Assembly: GCA_018240285.1 (NCBI GenBank)
Contig: JAFEGA010000010.1
Span: 13,348 to 77,347, forward strand
Length of the DNA: 64,000 bases
Source: Pseudomonadota bacterium
Lineage (GTDB): Bacteria > Pseudomonadota > Gammaproteobacteria > Burkholderiales > Nitrosomonadaceae
Direction of reading: 5' to 3'
Below are positions 47,928 through 57,189 of the stretch, one piece after another. The notes below the pieces were generated by a model, which did no database searches, was not told the DNA's origin, and saw only the letters and a program-made list of their open reading frames with translations. The position numbers and the translations under genes were made by a program. Within the stretch, counting starts at the first letter, position 1, and each line of letters starts with the position of its first letter.

Positions 47928-48071
47928 GCGGGCAAGTTTACCATTCTGCCCAGCAACGTTAAATTACCGGGCCGCTCCGCTTGAGTTTTGCTATGGCGAA
48001 AGCTATTGTGTTGATGTTAAGGAATGAAACGGCAAACCTATCGCGACGTGTTGAATTAAACAAAAAAGCCT

Positions 48072-51000
48072 ATGCAAAAACCTGAAAATCCAACTAGTTC
48101 ACCATTCAGCGCTTCATCCAACGCGCGAAGGAATGCGCGCGATCCAGTTTTCTGGGGATTGATCGTTCTGGCTACACTGTTGTTGCTTGGTTCAAGCTGG
48201 TTTGCTTGGAAGCAGGAACCGCATCCGGATGCCTACCGTGTGGCATCGGATTGGTTAAGTAAAGATTTCTGGTGGTATCCGGTCGAAGTCAATGCGTTCA
48301 AACGCCTGCCGTCGATTAGATCTAATCTGAGAACAATCCATGTGCACACCGATGGGCAACGCATTTGGGCGGCAGGGGGCGATGGTTCTATTGTATATAG
48401 CGAGGACAGCGGGAAAAGCTGGCAGTGGCAAGACAGTGGAACTCGTAAACCGCTCTATAGCATTACCTTTGCGGCAGACGGAGAGCGTGGTTGGGCTGTG
48501 GGAGGTAGTGGCACGATATTAAAGACAAACGATGGCGGGAAAAGCTGGGAACGTCAAACCAGCGGCACAAATGCAGAGCTTTATAGCATCACGTTTCAAC
48601 CGGATGGTCAGCAAGGCTGGGCGGCAGGCTCTGGTGGCACGATATTAAAGACAAACAATGGCGGAAAAAGCTGGGAACGTCAAACCAGCGGCACAAATGC
48701 AGAGCTTTATAGCATCACGTTTCAATCGGATGGTCAGCAAGGCTGGGCGGCCGACTCTGGTGGCACGATATTAAAGACAAACGATGGCGGGGAAAGCTGG
48801 GAACGTCAAACCAGCGGCACAGATACAAGTCTTTATAGCATCACGTTTCAATCGGATGGTCAGCAAGGCTGGGTGGCAAGCTTGGGTGGCACGATATTAA
48901 AGACCGTGGATGGTGGGAAAACGTGGGACCGGCAAACCAGCGGCACAAATGCATGGCTTAGTAGCATCACGTTTCAATCGGATGGTCAGCAAGGCTGGGC
49001 GGCAGGCTCTGGTGGCACGATATTAAAGACAAACGATGGCGGGAAAAGCTGGCAGTGGCAAAGCAGCCAGACTCGCGCGCACCTCAATAGTATCGCCTTT
49101 GCGGCGGACGGGGAGCGTGGTTGGATTGTGGGAGATAGTGGCACGATTCTGCATACGGAAAACGGCGGAAAAAGTTGGCAAGAGCAAACCGGAGGGAATC
49201 GTGCATTGCTAGAAAGTGTTACCTTTGCGGCGGACGGGGAGCGTGGTTGGACTGTGGGAGGTGGTGGCACGATCATGCATACGATGGATGGCGGGAAAAG
49301 CTGGCAGTGGCAAAACAGCCAAACTCGCGAATATCTCAATAGCATCGTCATTGCGGCAGACGGGCAGCGCGGATGGGTGGTGGGGGATAGTGGCACGATT
49401 CTACATACGGTTGACGGTGGCAAAAGCTGGCGGAATCAAGATAGCGGGACTCGTGAAACTCTAACTAGTATCACCTTTGCAGTAGATAAACAGCGTGGTT
49501 GGGCAGTGGGAATTTATGGAACGATTTTTCATACAATGGACGGTGGAAAAAGCTGGCAGGGACAAGTCATCAGCACAAGTGAAGTTTTATATAAAATCAT
49601 CTTTCTAGGAGACATGCAGCGAGGCTTGATCGTAGGAGGGGCTGGTGCGATAGTGCATACGGCAGATGGCGGTAAAAGTTGGCAGGAGCAAAACAGCTTG
49701 ACTCGCGAACAGCTCTATAGCATTGCCATTTCGTCAGGTGGGCAGCGAGGCTGGGCGGTGGGGAGTGGTGGCACAATCTTACATACCGAAGATGGTGGGC
49801 AGAGCTGGCAGGCGCAAATCAGCGGAACAAGTGAAGATCTGGATAGCATCGCCTTTGTGGCAGATGGGCAGCGCGGCTGGACGGTGGGAGGTGGGGGTAC
49901 GATTCTGTATTCGGTAGACGAAGGGAAAAGCTGGCAGAGGCAAAACAGCTTGACTCACAAACGGCTCAATAGCATCGCCATTGCCTCAAATGAGCAGCAA
50001 GGCTGGGTGGTGGGAGAAGGCGGCACAATCTTGTATACCGAAGATGGCGGGAAAAATTGGCAGGCAGTCGTTTATCGTGTTTTCCCTGCACTGTGGTTTT
50101 ATGTCGCGCTAATTCTTGTTGTGCTGGTCTATGCTGCTGCTTTTGCCTGGCGGTCATGGAAAATCCGTCAGGCTAATAAGCAAGCACCTATCCGGTCGGT
50201 TTCCGATCATGCCGCGACCGACAAGCCGGTGAGCCTCGGCGATCCTGATTTTCTCGGTGCGCGCCGCATTGCCGCGGGTTTGACGCGTTTTCTGACCAAC
50301 GCCAAAACCGAACCGCCGTTGACGCTGGCGATTACCGGCGATTGGGGCAGCGGCAAAAGCTCGTTGATGAATTATTTATTTGCTAACCTGAAACGGCAAG
50401 GGTTGCGGCCGGTATGGTTCAACGCCTGGCATCATCGCGAGGAACAGAACGTGCTGGCTTCGATCCTGGCCAAAGTGCAGCAGGAGGCCATCAAGCCCTG
50501 GTGGCATCCAATGGGGTTCTGGTTTCGCGGGCGGTTATGGTGGCGGCGGCACCTGCTGTGGAAGGTGTCGATGCTTTTATTCCTGGCAGTTATTGTATTT
50601 TTGCTGACAAGGACTGGAGTCACGCTCGGGCTGGATGGCGGCAAATGGCGTGAAGTAGGGCATTACGGCTTGTACTTAATGAAGATCGAGCAACCTGTCA
50701 TCCTGGACGAGCAAGGTTTTCATAAGCTTTGTTCATCTCGATACGCTGCCTCGCAGGGAGATAAACCATCCGATTTATGTCAACGATTGGAAGCGCTGCA
50801 GATAGATAGGCGTATGGCGCAAAACGGATTAAATTGTGTGCCGGATATTGCTCAAATTTCTAATGAGAAAAGCTGTTATGCGACCCCCGAAGTGTTTCTA
50901 AAAAATGTAGAGCATGGTTTAGCCGGAAAGCTTCTGCAGAGTGAGGAAAAAGCGATTAAGGATGTCTTGGAGTATTTAACACCCGACACACCTATATCCA

Positions 51001-52469
51001 TCCCTGCAGCTTTGGCCGGCTGGATTGTTGCTTTGATAGCGTTGCTGGTATTCGTAGCCAGTAAAGGTATGGCATTGCTAGGACTGTCGTCGCTGCAGTT
51101 GGTGCAAGTGGTGCTGAAACATACGGGCGTTAGCAACCAGTCGGGAGAAAAAGCGGGCACACGCTGGTTGTTTGAGAGTTACTTTAAGCATGTCACCGAT
51201 TTGTTCGGCAAACGCCGTTTGGTGTTGTTCATCGACGATTTGGACCGTTGCGACCGCGACTACACGCGGCAAGTGCTCGAGGTGACCAATTTTCTGTCGA
51301 GCTCCGGCGCGCTATTCATCGTCATCGGCATGGCACCGCGCTACGTGCTGGCGAATGTCACGCTGAGTTTTCAGGATACCGCCAAGGCGGTGCACGAAGC
51401 CGACATGCGCAACGGTAAAACCCCGCCGGGCCATGATCCGAATGCCGGGCAAAGCTGGTTCGCGCAGCATTATTTGCAAAAGCTGATCAATATCGAGGTG
51501 CCGGTACCGAAACCCGATGCCGGGCAAGTCAAAGCCTTGTTGAAAAATGAAGTGCAAAGCCAAGCACAAGACGAAGACCGCAAGCTCGAGCAACTGGAAA
51601 AATCGGAAAAGCGCATTGACGATGCGCTGAAGCTGTTCGGCAAGCTATTCCGCATCTTGCTTTTATTGGGTGTGACCGGTTACGCGATTTACTTAGCGGG
51701 ATGGGGACTCGACGGCAAAACGGCTACGCCATCTGAGCCGGGATCTGTTCAAAGCCCGGCACCTATTCCGTCAAAAGCAACTGACAAAGCCGGGCAAAAG
51801 CAAGATCTGCCAAAAGAAAAATCTCCAGTTATAAAAGATGAAACCGGCGGAACTGAGCGAGAGATTTTCATCCCAGCGCCCAGCAGGGGTGATAGTTTCG
51901 TGGCTTGGCCGCTTTGGACCGGGATTTCCGCAGTCGTGTTTGCCGTGCTGCTGGGTACGGTTGCGTACCTGTTGATACGCAAACAGGATGCATTGAACGA
52001 TCAGCGCTGGTGGTGGCTGAAACCGCTGCTGAAGCGCCTCAAAGTAACCTTGTTCGGTCCGGAAGTGACGCAGGACACGAAAGATTTTACCGATGCGCTG
52101 GATATCTGGTACGAACTGATTGCCCGCAAAGACCCGACGCCGCGCAACATCAAAGCATTCAAAAATCACCTGCGCTACCTCGCTAGCCGCGACAATCAAG
52201 CGCCTGAAAACAGCCGGGAAGCGCATTTGGTGGCTTTGGCGACGTTGTTTTATGTTTATCCGGATGATTTTGATGAAATTCCAGAAGTAATGAAATTTGT
52301 CTTCACTGGCTCGAGTTCTACTGATTCAATCCCTCGCCTTGAGTCGTGGGGAGAAGCAATCAGGGTAATGAGAAAGCATTATGAGGAATTCGATAAGATT
52401 CCATCCGATGATGATATCTTGTTTTTTAAAAGCATGATTCAAGATGTCCAAATTCACCGGCCCGATTAG
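48072..52469 (+). CDS. Membrane protein: 14-repeat beta-propeller fused to KAP-family P-loop NTPase
   Basis: The 1465 residues begin with a membrane helix (about 28-48, FWGLIVLATLLLLGSSWFAW). Residues about 80-665 are 14 YCF48/BNR-like repeats (DGGKSW...TSGT...SITF...GQQGWA.GSGGTIL). A second membrane helix follows (WFYVALILVVLVYAAAFAW). The C-terminal 750 residues are a KAP-type NTPase with Walker A ITGDWGSGKSSLMN (about 754-767), FNAWHHREEQNVLASI, and Walker B LVLFIDDLDRCDRDYTRQVL (about 1048-1067), interrupted by at least four further membrane segments, as is known for KAP proteins. This puts the propeller outside and the NTPase inside the cytoplasmic membrane. I do not know this fusion as a described system. 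Confidence 0.85.
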   Translation: MQKPENPTSSPFSASSNARRNARDPVFWGLIVLATLLLLGSSWFAWKQEPHPDAYRVASDWLSKDFWWYPVEVNAFKRLPSIRSNLRTIHVHTDGQRIWAAGGDGSIVYSEDSGKSWQWQDSGTRKPLYSITFAADGERGWAVGGSGTILKTNDGGKSWERQTSGTNAELYSITFQPDGQQGWAAGSGGTILKTNNGGKSWERQTSGTNAELYSITFQSDGQQGWAADSGGTILKTNDGGESWERQTSGTDTSLYSITFQSDGQQGWVASLGGTILKTVDGGKTWDRQTSGTNAWLSSITFQSDGQQGWAAGSGGTILKTNDGGKSWQWQSSQTRAHLNSIAFAADGERGWIVGDSGTILHTENGGKSWQEQTGGNRALLESVTFAADGERGWTVGGGGTIMHTMDGGKSWQWQNSQTREYLNSIVIAADGQRGWVVGDSGTILHTVDGGKSWRNQDSGTRETLTSITFAVDKQRGWAVGIYGTIFHTMDGGKSWQGQVISTSEVLYKIIFLGDMQRGLIVGGAGAIVHTADGGKSWQEQNSLTREQLYSIAISSGGQRGWAVGSGGTILHTEDGGQSWQAQISGTSEDLDSIAFVADGQRGWTVGGGGTILYSVDEGKSWQRQNSLTHKRLNSIAIASNEQQGWVVGEGGTILYTEDGGKNWQAVVYRVFPALWFYVALILVVLVYAAAFAWRSWKIRQANKQAPIRSVSDHAATDKPVSLGDPDFLGARRIAAGLTRFLTNAKTEPPLTLAITGDWGSGKSSLMNYLFANLKRQGLRPVWFNAWHHREEQNVLASILAKVQQEAIKPWWHPMGFWFRGRLWWRRHLLWKVSMLLFLAVIVFLLTRTGVTLGLDGGKWREVGHYGLYLMKIEQPVILDEQGFHKLCSSRYAASQGDKPSDLCQRLEALQIDRRMAQNGLNCVPDIAQISNEKSCYATPEVFLKNVEHGLAGKLLQSEEKAIKDVLEYLTPDTPISIPAALAGWIVALIALLVFVASKGMALLGLSSLQLVQVVLKHTGVSNQSGEKAGTRWLFESYFKHVTDLFGKRRLVLFIDDLDRCDRDYTRQVLEVTNFLSSSGALFIVIGMAPRYVLANVTLSFQDTAKAVHEADMRNGKTPPGHDPNAGQSWFAQHYLQKLINIEVPVPKPDAGQVKALLKNEVQSQAQDEDRKLEQLEKSEKRIDDALKLFGKLFRILLLLGVTGYAIYLAGWGLDGKTATPSEPGSVQSPAPIPSKATDKAGQKQDLPKEKSPVIKDETGGTEREIFIPAPSRGDSFVAWPLWTGISAVVFAVLLGTVAYLLIRKQDALNDQRWWWLKPLLKRLKVTLFGPEVTQDTKDFTDALDIWYELIARKDPTPRNIKAFKNHLRYLASRDNQAPENSREAHLVALATLFYVYPDDFDEIPEVMKFVFTGSSSTDSIPRLESWGEAIRVMRKHYEEFDKIPSDDDILFFKSMIQDVQIHRPD
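48310..50075 (+). repeat. 14 tandem 126-bp repeats encoding propeller blades
   Basis: The codon triplet for the Gly in GKSW (or GESW, GKTW, GQSW, GKNW) occurs at 48411 and then every 126 bases to 50049, exactly 13 periods without any insertion or deletion. Each unit encodes 42 residues with the plan GG-K-S-W-x-x-Q-x-S-x-T-x-x-x-L-x-S-I-x-F-x-x-x-x-Q-x-G-W-x-V/A-G-x-G-G-T-I-L-x-T. Units 2-6 are close to identical in DNA, units 7-14 less so. Fourteen equals two seven-bladed propellers. Confidence 0.92.
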
Positions 52470-52561
52470 TGAATTGCGTTATGATTTATAGCTGAAATGA
52501 GTCCAACCATATTCAGAGAAGCGGGTTATCGATTCTTTTTCTTTTCAAGAGAGGAATCACG

Positions 52562-52822
52562 ATGGTAGTTGAAGTGACGCACATTTCCAGTCACGGCATT
52601 TGGTTGCTGTCGAATGATCAAGAACTGTTTCTGCCGTATGCGGAATTTCCGTGGTTTAAAGATCAGCCTGTCAAAGCGATCATTCATGTTGAAGAACCAT
52701 CGCCGGGCCATTTCTATTGGCCGGATATCGACGTGGATCTTACCATCGAAGCCATCGAGCATCCGGAAAGGTTTCCGTTGAAAGCAAAAATCCGCGAGCG
52801 GATCGACACGCAAAAGACTTGA
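52562..52822 (+). CDS. DUF2442 family protein
   Basis: The 86 residues begin VVEVTHISSHGIWLLSNDQE and continue LFLPYAEFPWFKDQPVKAI to an acidic WPDIDVDLTIEAIEHPERFP ending, the DUF2442 pattern. Such small proteins have unknown function and often accompany DUF4160 or toxin-antitoxin-like genes; no DUF4160 partner is present here. A clear AGAGAGGA site precedes the ATG. Confidence 0.85.
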   Translation: MVVEVTHISSHGIWLLSNDQELFLPYAEFPWFKDQPVKAIIHVEEPSPGHFYWPDIDVDLTIEAIEHPERFPLKAKIRERIDTQKT

Positions 52823-52840
52823 TGCATTCCTCAATCCAAT

Positions 52841-53635
52841 ATGGTGGCTAGTTTCCGAGAAGCACCCCAAAACCGCCTCATCCTGCTCGGTGCCAGCAAT
52901 CTGACTTTATCGCTTCGTCTGGTTATTCACCTGATGCAGCAGCGCTTCGGTGCGCCCAGTGAGATTCTGACGGCGATGGGACACGGGCGGGCGTACGGTA
53001 TTTTTAGTGAAGCGGTGTGGCGTGGGTTGCCGGGAATTGCGGGTTGCGGGGTGTGGCGGCAGTTACGTGAGACGGAATCGCGTCCGGCTTATGCATTGCT
53101 GGCCGACATCGGCAACGATATTGTGTACGGTCTGCTGCCCGAGCAGGTGTTGCAGTCGGTGGAAGCATGTGTGGAACGGTTGCAGCAGCAATCCGCGCAA
53201 ATAGTCGTGACTAATCTGCCGATGGCGTCGATCGAACGTTTATCCGAGCGGCGTTTTCTGTTGTTCCGCAATCTTTTTTACCCTTCCTGCCAGTTGTCGC
53301 GGAATGAAACGGTCAGTCGCGCCTGGGCGGTGCATGACGGCTTGGCGGCTATGGCGGCGAGGCGCAAATTCATATTGCACGAGCAGAAGCCGGAGTGGTT
53401 CGGTTTGGACGGCATTCATGTCGATTACTGGCAGCGCGAGGCGTATTACCGCGATATCGTGCAGCAGTTTCCGGATTCCGGCACTAAACCGGAGCTTTGC
53501 GATGATCAACGGAAATTTTTTCTGACCTGGCAGCAGCGGCCGGAGTTTGCTTTTAAGACGCTATTCGGCCGTGCCATATACCGCCCGCAGCCGAGCGGTT
53601 TGCTGGCGGATGGTTCGTGTGTCGGCAAGTATTGA
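52841..53635 (+). CDS. SGNH/GDSL hydrolase-like protein
   Basis: The 264 residues begin with a short strand and nucleophile-like loop LILLGASNLTLSLRLVIHLM, followed by ALLADIGNDIVYG, which recalls the G-x-N-D block of SGNH hydrolases, IVVTNLPMASIERL, and a C-terminal FGLDGIHVDYWQREAYY with the D-x-x-H pair. The nucleophile would be the Ser of GASN, which replaces the usual GDS. The start at 52841 lacks a good ribosome binding site. The gene precedes the ketosynthase-ACP pair on the same strand, so action on an acyl or lipid product is possible but speculative. Confidence 0.65.
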   Translation: MVASFREAPQNRLILLGASNLTLSLRLVIHLMQQRFGAPSEILTAMGHGRAYGIFSEAVWRGLPGIAGCGVWRQLRETESRPAYALLADIGNDIVYGLLPEQVLQSVEACVERLQQQSAQIVVTNLPMASIERLSERRFLLFRNLFYPSCQLSRNETVSRAWAVHDGLAAMAARRKFILHEQKPEWFGLDGIHVDYWQREAYYRDIVQQFPDSGTKPELCDDQRKFFLTWQQRPEFAFKTLFGRAIYRPQPSGLLADGSCVGKY

Positions 53636-53794
53636 GGGTATCGATTGGGTGGTGCTACGGGAATGAAAGCTGCGGCATTTTTCCGTGAACGGCGCGTTTG
53701 ACAGCCTATCCGGCATTCAGTATATTCAGCGCAGAAAATATGCGTTGATTTTTATCGTATCCTGCCTTAATTCTCTCTATTCGAGCTTTCTTAT

Positions 53795-55012
53795 ATGCGT
53801 ATCGTTGTCACCGGAATGGGGATTGTGTCACCGATCGGTACAGGCATTGACCAGTTCTGGAAAAATGCGGTTGCCGGTACCAGTGGAATTATCAGTATTC
53901 AGAGCTTTGATGCTTCCAAACAGCGTTCGCGGATCGCCGGGGAAGTGCAAGGTTTCGATCCCGCCACTTTTTTATCCGCCAAGCAAATCGAACAAACCGA
54001 CCGCTTTACGCAACTCGCGCTGCATGCGGCGGGGCAGGCGATGGCGGATGCCGGCAGTCTGGAAAGTTATGAACCGCGTCGGCTGGCGGTTAGTTTGGGA
54101 TCGGGCATGGGGGGATTTTCGACGTTCGAGTCTTCCGCCGCGCGCAGATTTCAAAACAAATCGGTGCCGCCTTTTACCGTTCCGCGCATCATGGCGAACT
54201 CAGCCGCCGCCTGGATCGCGACCAAATACGGATTGAAGGGCACCAACCTGACGACCAGCACGGCGTGCTCTTCCGGTGCCAATGCCATCGGCATGGCGCT
54301 CGATCTGCTGCGCAGCGGCAAAGCCGATGCGGTGGTGACCGGCGGTGCGGAAGCCTGCGTGCTGCCGCTGACGATGGTGGGCTTTGAAGCTTTGTTTGCG
54401 TTATCCACCGGTTTCAACAACGACCCGGCGCACGCCTCGCGTCCCTTTGCCAAAGGCCGCGACGGCTTTGTCATGGGCGAAGGCGCGGGCATTCTGGTGC
54501 TGGAACGGGAAGATGCGGCACTGAAACGCGGCGCGAAAATTTACGCCCGGCTGGCCGGTTACGGCTGTGCCTGCGATGCGACACACATCGTCGCGCCGGA
54601 TATCGACGGACAAGCAGCGGCGATGCAAACCGCGCTTGAAGACGCCGCTATGACCACCGCTCAAGTCGACTACATCAACGCGCACGCTACCTCGACGCCC
54701 ATCGGCGACGTCATCGAGACCAAAGCTATCAAGCAACTGTTCGGCGAACGCGCGCCGGAAATCCCGGTCAGCGCCACCAAATCGATGATCGGCCACAGCA
54801 TCGGTGCTTCCGCCGCGATCGGCAGCATCGCCGCGATCATGACATTGCAAACCGGCACCATCCATCCCACGATCAACCTGATTGAAGCCGATCCGGAATG
54901 CGATCTGAATTACACGCCCAACACGGCCGCGCAGAAAAATGTGCAAACCGCGCTGTGCAACGCCTTCGGCTTCGGCGGCAACAACGCCAGCATCGTTTTT
55001 ACAACTCTATAA
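53795..55012 (+). CDS. Beta-ketoacyl-ACP synthase, FabF-like
   Basis: The 405-residue condensing enzyme starts VVTGMGIVSPIGTGIDQFWK and has the full Cys-His-His triad: TSTACSSGANAIGMA (nucleophile Cys), NAHATSTPIGD and KSMIGHSIGASAAIG. It also has PFAKGRDGFVMGEGAGILVL and a NAFGFGGNNASIVF ending. It would extend acyl chains on the ACP encoded next. It is not within a fab cluster, and no malonyltransferase, ketoreductase or dehydratase is nearby, so it may be a duplicate with a special product rather than the housekeeping FabF. Confidence 0.92.
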   Translation: MRIVVTGMGIVSPIGTGIDQFWKNAVAGTSGIISIQSFDASKQRSRIAGEVQGFDPATFLSAKQIEQTDRFTQLALHAAGQAMADAGSLESYEPRRLAVSLGSGMGGFSTFESSAARRFQNKSVPPFTVPRIMANSAAAWIATKYGLKGTNLTTSTACSSGANAIGMALDLLRSGKADAVVTGGAEACVLPLTMVGFEALFALSTGFNNDPAHASRPFAKGRDGFVMGEGAGILVLEREDAALKRGAKIYARLAGYGCACDATHIVAPDIDGQAAAMQTALEDAAMTTAQVDYINAHATSTPIGDVIETKAIKQLFGERAPEIPVSATKSMIGHSIGASAAIGSIAAIMTLQTGTIHPTINLIEADPECDLNYTPNTAAQKNVQTALCNAFGFGGNNASIVFTTL

Positions 55013-55030
55013 CACAAGGTGCCCACAGAC

Positions 55031-55285
55031 ATGGATACAGCAGACCTCGAAGCGAAAGTCATCGAATTTATCGCATCAAAAGTTGAAAACATCGACGCCT
55101 CCACCATCACCGCCGCCTCCAAATTCGACGAACTCGGCCTCGACTCGATGGACACCGTGCAACTGCTGTTCGACGCGGAAGACGCCTTCGGCGTCACGTT
55201 CGACGGTGAGGAAGTCAAAAATCTCCGTACGGTGGGGGATATTATTACTTATATTAATGAGCATCCGCCGGAAGGGAAGGGTTAG
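55031..55285 (+). CDS. Acyl carrier protein
   Basis: I choose the ATG at 55031, behind AAGGTG, giving 84 residues. The phosphopantetheine site is in FDELGLDSMDTVQLLFDAED (Ser of DSM), and the protein is acidic with the normal four-helix pattern ending in TVGDIITYINEHP. It lies 18 bases after the ketosynthase gene. The pair is a minimal carrier-synthase module, usually the FabF-AcpP order reversed. Confidence 0.92.
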   Translation: MDTADLEAKVIEFIASKVENIDASTITAASKFDELGLDSMDTVQLLFDAEDAFGVTFDGEEVKNLRTVGDIITYINEHPPEGKG

Positions 55286-55442
55286 TGGGAGTGATTCTGG
55301 GTGTTTGCGGCTAATGGTTTGTTGAAGCGATTGGGCTTGGTTCAAAAGCAGGGGGTTACCATAATGGGTTTCCCATCATGTTTGTGGATTTATCCTAGAT
55401 AGATGGCCGACAAAAGGTAAGCTCTATTACCCAAAATATAAC

Positions 55443-55484
55443 AAGTCAATGCAGCCGATCGCAGAAGTATCGCTCGATTGACTT
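55443..55484. promoter_or_regulatory. 8-bp inverted repeat upstream of the ATPase-TOPRIM gene
   Basis: AAGTCAAT (55443-55450) and ATTGACTT (55477-55484) are perfect inverted copies 26 bases apart, about 45 bases before the next start codon. It may be an operator or a transcript hairpin. The rest of the 243-base gap shows no gene. Confidence 0.35.
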
Positions 55485-55528
55485 ATTAGAGCCACTGCTA
55501 TTCGAACAAAAGACAAGGGTTCAATTTA

Positions 55529-56986
55529 ATGGAAAACTTGAAGATTGTCGTCAAGGGTATAAAGAATATTAATCATGCCGAGTTTGAATTTCCTCTTGAG
55601 AAGAGCCTTAACCTGATCGTAGGAGCTAATGGCAGTGGAAAAAGCACCATTCTGCTGGCTCTATCTCAAGCTATTGCAAAAAGCTCCCTTAAGACCCTCC
55701 AAACTGATGATTACTCCACAACATCATCTGTCGAGCTCACTTTAAATGGAGTAGCAGATCTGTGGGAGGGAAAAAATGCATGGCTTTTACCAAGAAAAAA
55801 TATTTCCCTCAATGGAATGTATGAAGGTAGTTTGTTTTATGGCACAAGATTTAACGACTCGCGAAAAGTCGATCATCTACTTCGAACCGGGAAGATTAAT
55901 CATGCTGATATATTCGATGCCGATGACTACATCAAGGACAAGCTTAGTTTCATATTGCATGGAGATCTTAGCCACTACAGGAATCTTAAGAAGATAAGAA
56001 ACAAATACATTTCAAAAGATAAGCTTGGATTGGACAATACTCCGTATTTCAATTCCATAAACAACAACCTAATTAGTCAGTATCGCATGAGTTCAGGCGA
56101 ATGCTTGCTGATAACCCTGTTGCATTTTGTCTATAATGCGATTGTTCGTCGATCTCTGCCTGCAAACGAAACAATCCTTGTGTTGATTGATGAGATCGAA
56201 CTGGCGCTTCACCCAATTGCAGTAAGCCGATTTATTGATCTCATGAATGAGCTCGTCAAGTCATCTCAGAAACTGATGGTCATCCTTACTTCGCACTCTC
56301 CAGAGGTGATAAGGAAAATTCAGCCGAAAAATATTTATAAGATTGAAAACAACTCTGGGGTGATTAACGTTGTGAATCCTGGCTTTCCAAGTTATGTAAT
56401 TAGAGATGTGTATAAGCACGACGGATTTGATTATCTTCTCCTTGTTGAAGATGATCTAGCCAAGATCGTTGTGGATAAGGTACTAGAGCAAAAAAATCTA
56501 AAATCCAGCAAACTCATTCATGTGGTTCCCGTTGGTGGCTGGAATAACGTACTTACCCTTCAAAGGGAGCTTCTAAAAGGGAATGTTCTTGGAATTGGAA
56601 GGGAAGTATTTAGTATTATTGATGGTGACGTCGAAGATCAAATCCCAAAGGATTTTGGCGACTTGAAGAAATTATTTCTTCCAATCAAAAGTATCGAAAA
56701 ATTCTTATATGAAATCTGTATCAAGAAACCAAACCCTCAACTCAAGAAACTAATTAATGATAAATATTTTCAAGTTGAATCATTGGATGCCTTGGCTGCA
56801 GAACACAATATACAATACTCAAAAGCAAATCAGGCAGACAAAAAATTCTATTTTAGGTTGCGAAAAAACCTAGAAGAACGTGGCATCGATGAACTTATGT
56901 TTGTGCACAAATTGGCTGATGACATAATGAAAGAGGTTTCATTTTCAGGATTCGAACAAAGCCTGAAAAAAATGCTCGTCAAATAA
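55529..56986 (+). CDS. OLD-family ATP-dependent nuclease (AAA ATPase with TOPRIM domain)
   Basis: The 485 residues consist of an ABC-type ATPase (Walker A LIVGANGSGKSTILLAL near 30-46, signature YRMSSGECLLITLLH near 186-200, Walker B LVLIDEIELALHPIAVSRF near 222-240, LTSHSPEVIRKI switch) and a C-terminal TOPRIM domain (LLLVEDDLAKIVVDKVL with the catalytic Glu, FSIIDGDVED with the DxD-like pair). This is the plan of OLD nucleases such as P2 Old or GajA of the Gabija system. No helicase partner (GajB) follows, so it is a class 1-like single-gene form. The DNA is clearly AT-rich (17/60 GC at 56701-56760, against 36/60 at 54721-54780), pointing to transfer. A phage-defence role is likely by family only. 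Confidence 0.82.
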   Translation: MENLKIVVKGIKNINHAEFEFPLEKSLNLIVGANGSGKSTILLALSQAIAKSSLKTLQTDDYSTTSSVELTLNGVADLWEGKNAWLLPRKNISLNGMYEGSLFYGTRFNDSRKVDHLLRTGKINHADIFDADDYIKDKLSFILHGDLSHYRNLKKIRNKYISKDKLGLDNTPYFNSINNNLISQYRMSSGECLLITLLHFVYNAIVRRSLPANETILVLIDEIELALHPIAVSRFIDLMNELVKSSQKLMVILTSHSPEVIRKIQPKNIYKIENNSGVINVVNPGFPSYVIRDVYKHDGFDYLLLVEDDLAKIVVDKVLEQKNLKSSKLIHVVPVGGWNNVLTLQRELLKGNVLGIGREVFSIIDGDVEDQIPKDFGDLKKLFLPIKSIEKFLYEICIKKPNPQLKKLINDKYFQVESLDALAAEHNIQYSKANQADKKFYFRLRKNLEERGIDELMFVHKLADDIMKEVSFSGFEQSLKKMLVK

Positions 56987-57189
56987 CTCGCATAAGACGA
57001 AAGCTGAACCTTTTTTATCTAAGTGATTTCGCCGAATGGAAGTGATGATCGCTTGGGATGAAATGTTGACACTGGTTTTGATTTTGGAAGATTGCCCTTC
57101 GAGTTTCCGCTAACAGACTAAAGGCTATTTCTGATCTAGCAGGCGTTCTTTTTTTGCATTGTGCCTTCAAGGTATTGATTGCTGTTATA

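Noticed and set aside
45924..47984. Open frame of 686 codons on the plus strand
   Set aside because: It is exactly antisense to the TonB-dependent receptor, whose signal peptide, plug and terminal Phe are clear. The product is low in recognisable motifs and rich in residues expected from antisense codons.
48310..50075. CRISPR-like array or non-coding satellite
   Set aside because: The 126-base period is a multiple of three, lies within one open frame and encodes a coherent propeller blade.
55529..56986. Gabija or PARIS system
   Set aside because: Gabija needs a GajB helicase next to GajA and PARIS needs a separate DUF4435 TOPRIM gene; only one gene is present, so a stand-alone OLD-type nuclease is the safer call.
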